DNA of 9,546 nucleotides from XYA12-FULL-58-9 sp001798605 (GTDB taxonomy: Bacteria; Myxococcota; XYA12-FULL-58-9). Position 1 is the first letter of the stretch. The number at the start of each line of letters is the position of its first letter. Of the stretch, positions 5,709 to 9,546 are shown one piece after another. The stretch spans positions 1 through 9,546 of the forward strand of contig DAINMX010000249.1 of assembly GCA_036736205.1 (NCBI GenBank). The letters are read 5' to 3'. The position numbers were made by a program, and so were the translations under genes. The notes below the pieces were generated by a model that saw only the letters and a list, made by a program, of their open reading frames with translations, had not been told where the DNA came from and searched no databases.

Positions 5709-7622
5709 TCAATCGTCTGCAGATGCAGGTTGGCCGATTTGCGTCTGAACCGTCTGCGGTCGCAGCCAATGGAGCAATCCATGGGTGAGGCTCGGCACAT
5801 AGGTGATGAGGCCGAGACCGATGGCACTGATAAGCAAGAAGGGTAGGATCACCTTGTAGAGGCTCGTCAGGGGCTTTTCGAATCGCGTCGACGAGAGGAT
5901 GAGGTTGAGGCCCATCGGTGGGAAGAGAAAGCCGAGCTCGAGGTTGGCGAGGAAGATGATGCCGAGGTGCAACGGGTCGATGCCATAGGCCGGTGCCAAG
6001 GGCACCAACAAGGGTGCGAGGATGACGATCGCCGAGTAGATCTCCAGAATCGAGCCGAGCACCAAAAGCACGATGTTGAGGATCAAGAGAAACACGATGG
6101 GCGATTGGATGTGGGTCTGTGACCACTCGAGGAGGGCGCTGGGTATCTCCGCGTCGACCAAGTAGCTGGTGAGGCCCATGGCCACGCCGAGGACGATGAG
6201 CACGGCACCTACCAAGGTCGTGGCCTCGAGAGCAACCCGTGGCACATCGCGGATGGGGTGGAGGTCTTTGAACGCCAAGGTTTGCGAGAGCAATGCACAC
6301 AGGACGGCGAGGGCGGCGGCCTCAACGATGGTGGCGTAGCCGGTGATGACCGAGAGGACCACAATGAGGGGAATGGCGACTTCCCACTTTGCTTGCCACA
6401 GCGCCCCGCCGAGCTCAGCAAGAGAGAAGGGCTGCCTGGTGACCTTGCTGCGCACCCCGGTGACCACGCCAAAAGCAGCCACGACCAACACCAACACCAG
6501 GCCAGGAACGAATCCGGCGATGAAGAGATCTTCGACGCTTGCATGGGCAACGACGGCGTAGAGGATGACGGGCAGGCTTGGAGGGAAGAGCAGGCCGAGT
6601 GAGCCAGAGCAGGTGACCAAGCCGAGGCTGAAACCCTTGGGGTAATTCTCGGCGATGAGCATGGGCAGCACGAGGCCCCCGACAGCGAGAATCGTGACTC
6701 CCGAACCACCCGTAAAAGCAGTGAAGCCTGCGCAGACGAAACAGACCATCACCGCGGTGCCCCCAGGCATCCAACCGCCAGAAGCGCGAATGAGTCGCAA
6801 CAAACGTGTGGGGGCGCCGCCTGCGGCGAGGATGTATCCGCCGAGCGTAAGCAAGGGGATGGCCGGTAAGGCCGACGAGCTGACCAAACGATAGGTTTCA
6901 GCCGGCACGGAAGCGATAGGCGTTCCCTCGGAGAAGAACAGCAACATTGCGAGCCCAGCCATGGCGACAAAGATTGGCGCGCCGAGGACGAGCCCTGCGA
7001 GAATGGCAATGATGCCGGGGATCACCACGGCCTCTGCGACAGTGTCCGCAAAGGCGAAAAGGCCACAGGAACTAGCGACGGCAAGTGCGATCAGACGGGG
7101 ACGCCAACTGCTCCCGGCATTCCACACAAAGCGCAGGGCGATGAGAGCCATGGCGGCTGGCATCACCAACTCGCTCACCCATTCGGGAATACCACCGGGC
7201 AGCGTGCTCGGTCGTGCTGAGTCTGCCTGCACCAGGATGACGCTCGCATAGGCGAGCAGGCCGCACACCGCGGCGCTCTGGGCTGCGACATAGATGCGGG
7301 CAATCTGCCTGGCCTTGGGCGCGCGCAGCATGTTGCCGGTGGCGAGGGCCAGATGTTTGCCGGGACCCGCTGTTGCAAGCAGGGCGCCCAGAAATGCAAT
7401 CCAAAGGGTGAGGTGCTGCGTGTACAATAGCGAGCCGGGGACGCCCGCACCGAAGAGACGCCGGGACAAACTTTCCAAAGCCGGCAAGATTGCTACCGCC
7501 GCCACCACGGTGAGGACGAGGCCATGTTCGAGACGGGTGAGCCAACGCAATGCAACCGCCACCGGGCCCGATGTTGACCCGTCGGTTGCATTGTCGATTG
7601 GGTCCCCAGTCGAAGGACTCAT
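5709..7622 (-). CDS. TRAP transporter fused permease DctQ-DctM
   Basis: 637 residues from the ATG at 7622. The N-terminal ~20-175 form a DctQ-type small membrane subunit (several hydrophobic segments, including TVVAAVAILPAL and LTLWIAFLGALLATA). From about 200 onward is a DctM-type large subunit with about a dozen membrane segments: GAPIFVAMAGLAMLLFF, the amphipathic helical hairpin region ALPAIPLLTLGGYILA, GFTAFTGGSGVTILAVGG and LLFPPSLPVILYAVVA are family signatures; a second LFPPMGLNL repeat lies near the end. It uses the sodium gradient to import the ligand delivered by the periplasmic receptor encoded 4 bases upstream. An in-frame ATG at 7652 would add 10 residues and overlap the receptor gene by 26 bases; neither start has a clear ribosome binding site. 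The stop abuts the TTG of the 49-aa ORF, tying the transporter to the thiol cassette. Confidence 0.94.
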   Translation of the reverse strand: MSPSTGDPIDNATDGSTSGPVAVALRWLTRLEHGLVLTVVAAVAILPALESLSRRLFGAGVPGSLLYTQHLTLWIAFLGALLATAGPGKHLALATGNMLRAPKARQIARIYVAAQSAAVCGLLAYASVILVQADSARPSTLPGGIPEWVSELVMPAAMALIALRFVWNAGSSWRPRLIALAVASSCGLFAFADTVAEAVVIPGIIAILAGLVLGAPIFVAMAGLAMLLFFSEGTPIASVPAETYRLVSSSALPAIPLLTLGGYILAAGGAPTRLLRLIRASGGWMPGGTAVMVCFVCAGFTAFTGGSGVTILAVGGLVLPMLIAENYPKGFSLGLVTCSGSLGLLFPPSLPVILYAVVAHASVEDLFIAGFVPGLVLVLVVAAFGVVTGVRSKVTRQPFSLAELGGALWQAKWEVAIPLIVVLSVITGYATIVEAAALAVLCALLSQTLAFKDLHPIRDVPRVALEATTLVGAVLIVLGVAMGLTSYLVDAEIPSALLEWSQTHIQSPIVFLLILNIVLLVLGSILEIYSAIVILAPLLVPLAPAYGIDPLHLGIIFLANLELGFLFPPMGLNLILSSTRFEKPLTSLYKVILPFLLISAIGLGLITYVPSLTHGLLHWLRPQTVQTQIGQPASADD

Positions 7623-7626
7623 GGGG

Positions 7627-8631
7627 TCATTTCTGGTTGGCGCGGAACTCATCCCGTATTTTCAAAATAAGGTCAAATTCTTCCTCCGAGACGACCCCGC
7701 CGCGGACTGCCGGCCAGGTGCTCTCGGCAACTTTCTGCCACGCTATTTTGCCTGCTGCGTCAAACTCGACGACCTTCAGGCCGTTCTTCTTCATGGCGGC
7801 GATGGCGTCGGCCTCCATTCGCATGACATCGGCGTTAGATTTCGCCGCGTACTTGCGAGCGATCTCCATGAGTTTGGGGCGCAGGTCACTGGGAATCTTC
7901 TCCCAGGTTGTTTTGCTCACCACGGTTGCCGCGGGCAGGTGACCCCAGGGTGTGGCTACCATGTGGGGAGCCTGTTCATACCAACGCGCGGTGACGGCGA
8001 TGATTGGGGTGGTTCCAAAACCATCGATCATGCCCGTCGACAAGGAGGGAAGAATGTCGGTGGAGGAGATGACCACCGGTCGGAAACCGGCGAGTTTGGC
8101 TGCCTCTACGGACGCCGGGTCACCGGCCCAAGCAAAAACTTTGATGTCCCGCGTGTCTGCGGGTGTCTTCACCTGCTTGCGAAAGAACATGTGCAGCCAA
8201 CCGGTGTCGCCCCACATGATCACGACGAAACCCATGTCGTCGATTGCCTTCTCCCAGGTGGGAGTCACATTTCTGAAGACGTGGCCCCACTCGGCCTCGT
8301 TGGCGATGACGCCTGGTGCGGCGATGGCTTGGGGAGCGGCGTAAATGTCGTGAAGGCCGACGACGGTGAGCGCGGCTGCGTGGAGTTGACCGATGCGCAT
8401 CTTGCGAACCATGTCACCTTCGTTGCCGGCCACTCCGCCCGGGTAAATCTTGAGGACGACCTCACCGTTGGAAACTTTCTCCCACTCAGCGGCCATTTCT
8501 TTGAGCCCAAGGTGCCAGCTGGACCCGTCTGGGGCGGCGGTGCCCAACTTGATCTTCACCTTGGCAGCCACAGGAAGAGTGCCCGCAATGACCATCAGGG
8601 AAACAACACAAGACAACAGAAACCGACGCAT
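7627..8631 (-). CDS. TRAP transporter substrate-binding protein (DctP family)
   Basis: 334 residues from the ATG at 8631. Signal peptide MRRFLLSCVVSLMVIAGTLPVAA with probable cleavage before KVKIKLG; the mature receptor is periplasmic. Family features: IKLGTAAPDGSSWHLGLKE at the mature start, EVVLKIYPGGVAGNEGDMVRKMRIGQLHAA and ILPSLSTGMIDGFGTTP. At the position of the carboxylate-binding arginine of SiaP/DctP receptors (KLRVP-type strand) the sequence is KVFAWAGDP (164-172), with no Arg. From memory, this W-x-GDP pattern belongs to a receptor subfamily that pairs with TatT proteins and has atypical ligands. Ligand unknown. The start is set by GGGAGGAG 5 bases upstream; it follows the tatT stop by 2 bases. 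Confidence 0.93.
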   Translation of the reverse strand: MRRFLLSCVVSLMVIAGTLPVAAKVKIKLGTAAPDGSSWHLGLKEMAAEWEKVSNGEVVLKIYPGGVAGNEGDMVRKMRIGQLHAAALTVVGLHDIYAAPQAIAAPGVIANEAEWGHVFRNVTPTWEKAIDDMGFVVIMWGDTGWLHMFFRKQVKTPADTRDIKVFAWAGDPASVEAAKLAGFRPVVISSTDILPSLSTGMIDGFGTTPIIAVTARWYEQAPHMVATPWGHLPAATVVSKTTWEKIPSDLRPKLMEIARKYAAKSNADVMRMEADAIAAMKKNGLKVVEFDAAGKIAWQKVAESTWPAVRGGVVSEEEFDLILKIRDEFRANQK

Positions 8632-8633
8632 CA

Positions 8634-9533
8634 CTACTCCTCCCAAAACAAGTCCTCGGTTCGAGCCTGTAAACGCTCGGCGCGTCTTTGGGCGATGATG
8701 TTGGCGAGACGGTATTGCGGCGCAGAGTCCACGTCAAATGCGAGAGCCGTCTCCAGCATTTGGTTGAACTCCTCCCGGTTCTGCGCTCCCACCGAGACGA
8801 CTTCGGCCCAGGTTACAAATGGTGCCACCTTCATGCCGTTGGATAGCTCGAGGGCCCGATGCATGTGCTGCCGAGCCCGCTCCACACTGCCTCCTGAGGC
8901 TTGGGAGCGTCCACCATCGTAGGTGATGAAGACTTCATGAATGGCACCAGCATCGAAAGCCTCATCGAGCTCGAGGGCCCGATTGAGAAGTGCCTCCATC
9001 TCAGGCAATTCGCCCACCTTCTGCAGATCTTGTTTGGAAATGGCGATTTGCGCAGCCCACGCAGCCGCGGTCCAATAGAGGAATGGCACGTCCTCGGTTG
9101 TTGTGGCCTCCAGGGCATGGGCTCGATTCTCGGCAAAGGACGCTGTGAAGCCTTCGTGTCGCGCCTCCAGTCCGCTCAGGCCGTAACGTCGGGCACGCCC
9201 ATAGAGCTTGCGGGCGCGTTGGTACAACGGTTGGGCTTTGCTTCCTGCGGCATCGGCCATCTCCGCATCCTGTTGGATGAAGGCGTACGCGTATTGAGTG
9301 AAACCGGAAGCCGCGGCAAGCAACAGCCCCTCGTTTTCGGGATCTCTTTCGAGCAGTCCTTCGATGGTCTTGAGGGCAAATGGCAAGGCCTCGCGTACGA
9401 GCTCCGGGTCGTCATCGGCCGCAAAGCTTTGACCGCCCCCCCCCAGCGCGTCCGCGGCCATATCGACGATGAGGCCGGCGCACGCCGACCCAGACATCAA
9501 CAGGCCCAAACACCCAGTCAACCGCAGAAGCAT
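8634..9533 (-). CDS. TRAP transporter TatT-component family protein (TPR-like)
   Basis: 299 residues, ATG at 9533, GGAG 9 bases upstream at the window edge. The N-terminus MLLRLTGCLGLLMSGSAC is an export signal; Cys18 could be lipidated, but -3 is Gly, so the lipobox is weak. The rest is helical with TPR-like spacing: ALPFALKTIEGLLERDPENEG, a QPLYQRARKLYGRARRYGL helix, YWTAAAWAAQIAISKQD, EALLNRALELDEAFDAG and ARQHMHRALELS. This matches the TatT family first described in Treponema pallidum (Tp0956), a periplasmic lipoprotein that binds the TRAP receptor and may feed hydrophobic ligands to it. Its position directly before the receptor and permease genes supports the assignment. Confidence 0.88.
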   Translation of the reverse strand: MLLRLTGCLGLLMSGSACAGLIVDMAADALGGGGQSFAADDDPELVREALPFALKTIEGLLERDPENEGLLLAAASGFTQYAYAFIQQDAEMADAAGSKAQPLYQRARKLYGRARRYGLSGLEARHEGFTASFAENRAHALEATTTEDVPFLYWTAAAWAAQIAISKQDLQKVGELPEMEALLNRALELDEAFDAGAIHEVFITYDGGRSQASGGSVERARQHMHRALELSNGMKVAPFVTWAEVVSVGAQNREEFNQMLETALAFDVDSAPQYRLANIIAQRRAERLQARTEDLFWEE

Positions 9534-9546
9534 TGTCCGGATCTCC

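Noticed and set aside
5709..5711. TGA read through as selenocysteine, joining the permease to the CxxxC ORF
   Set aside because: The permease ends at its normal family length, and no selenocysteine insertion hairpin is evident just downstream; stop–restart is simpler.
7294..8922. 542-codon open frame on the plus strand
   Set aside because: It lies antisense to the receptor, permease and tatT genes, which have clear family motifs. The translation is low-complexity and unrecognisable; long antisense frames are expected in GC-rich coding DNA.
1..9546. CRISPR array, tRNA/rRNA, insertion sequence or attachment site
   Set aside because: I saw no regularly spaced direct repeats, no tRNA-like clover pattern, no transposase motifs and no terminal repeats; nearly all bases are accounted for by the minus-strand genes.

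Overview
The window is a compact, one-directional gene block in which every supported gene lies on the minus strand, so transcription runs from base 9546 down to base 1. The DNA looks moderately GC-rich by eye. The gene content (TatT-type TRAP transporter with a periplasmic receptor and a probable outer-envelope partner) points to a Gram-negative bacterium. I cannot name the lineage from sequence alone; a deltaproteobacterial-type or uncultured proteobacterial source is a guess.

Region A (9533 to 5709) is a complete three-gene TRAP transporter: TatT (TPR-like partner protein), a DctP-type substrate receptor, and a fused DctQ-DctM permease. The receptor lacks the arginine usual in carboxylate-binding TRAP receptors.

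Region B (5708 to 1947) is the interesting part, a tightly packed thiol-rich cassette: a 49-residue CxxxC small ORF (TTG start directly after the permease stop), an ArsM-like SAM methyltransferase ending in four consecutive cysteines, a 47-residue peptide with a Lys-rich centre and a Cys-containing tail (QCC...GCHD), a radical SAM/SPASM protein, a thioredoxin fused to the N-terminus of a thioredoxin-reductase-like flavoprotein, and a 53-residue protein with a vicinal Cys pair. Three of these genes are too short to be found by routine length cut-offs. The peptide sits immediately before the radical SAM/SPASM gene, with the ribosome binding site of the latter overlapping the peptide stop codon. 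This is the layout of a ribosomally made, post-translationally modified peptide (RiPP) system. The ArsM-like enzyme and the recurring CC motifs suggest a metal- or metalloid-binding thiol peptide, but that chemistry is inference.

Region C (1836 to 1, cut by the window edge), after the only real intergenic gap (110 bases), holds an amino-sugar module: a PIG-L/LmbE-type deacetylase and, overlapping it by 4 bases, a fusion of a GlmU-like sugar nucleotidyltransferase domain with a phosphohexomutase domain. The nucleotidyltransferase has lost the Arg and Lys of its nucleotide-binding loop while keeping the rest of the fold's signatures.

Stop/start overlaps and gaps of 0 to 21 bases link all genes from 9533 to 1947, so A and B probably form one operon: a transporter with a peptide maturation and methylation cassette and its own thiol-redox supply. 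Region C may be the same operon or a neighbouring sugar-metabolism unit.
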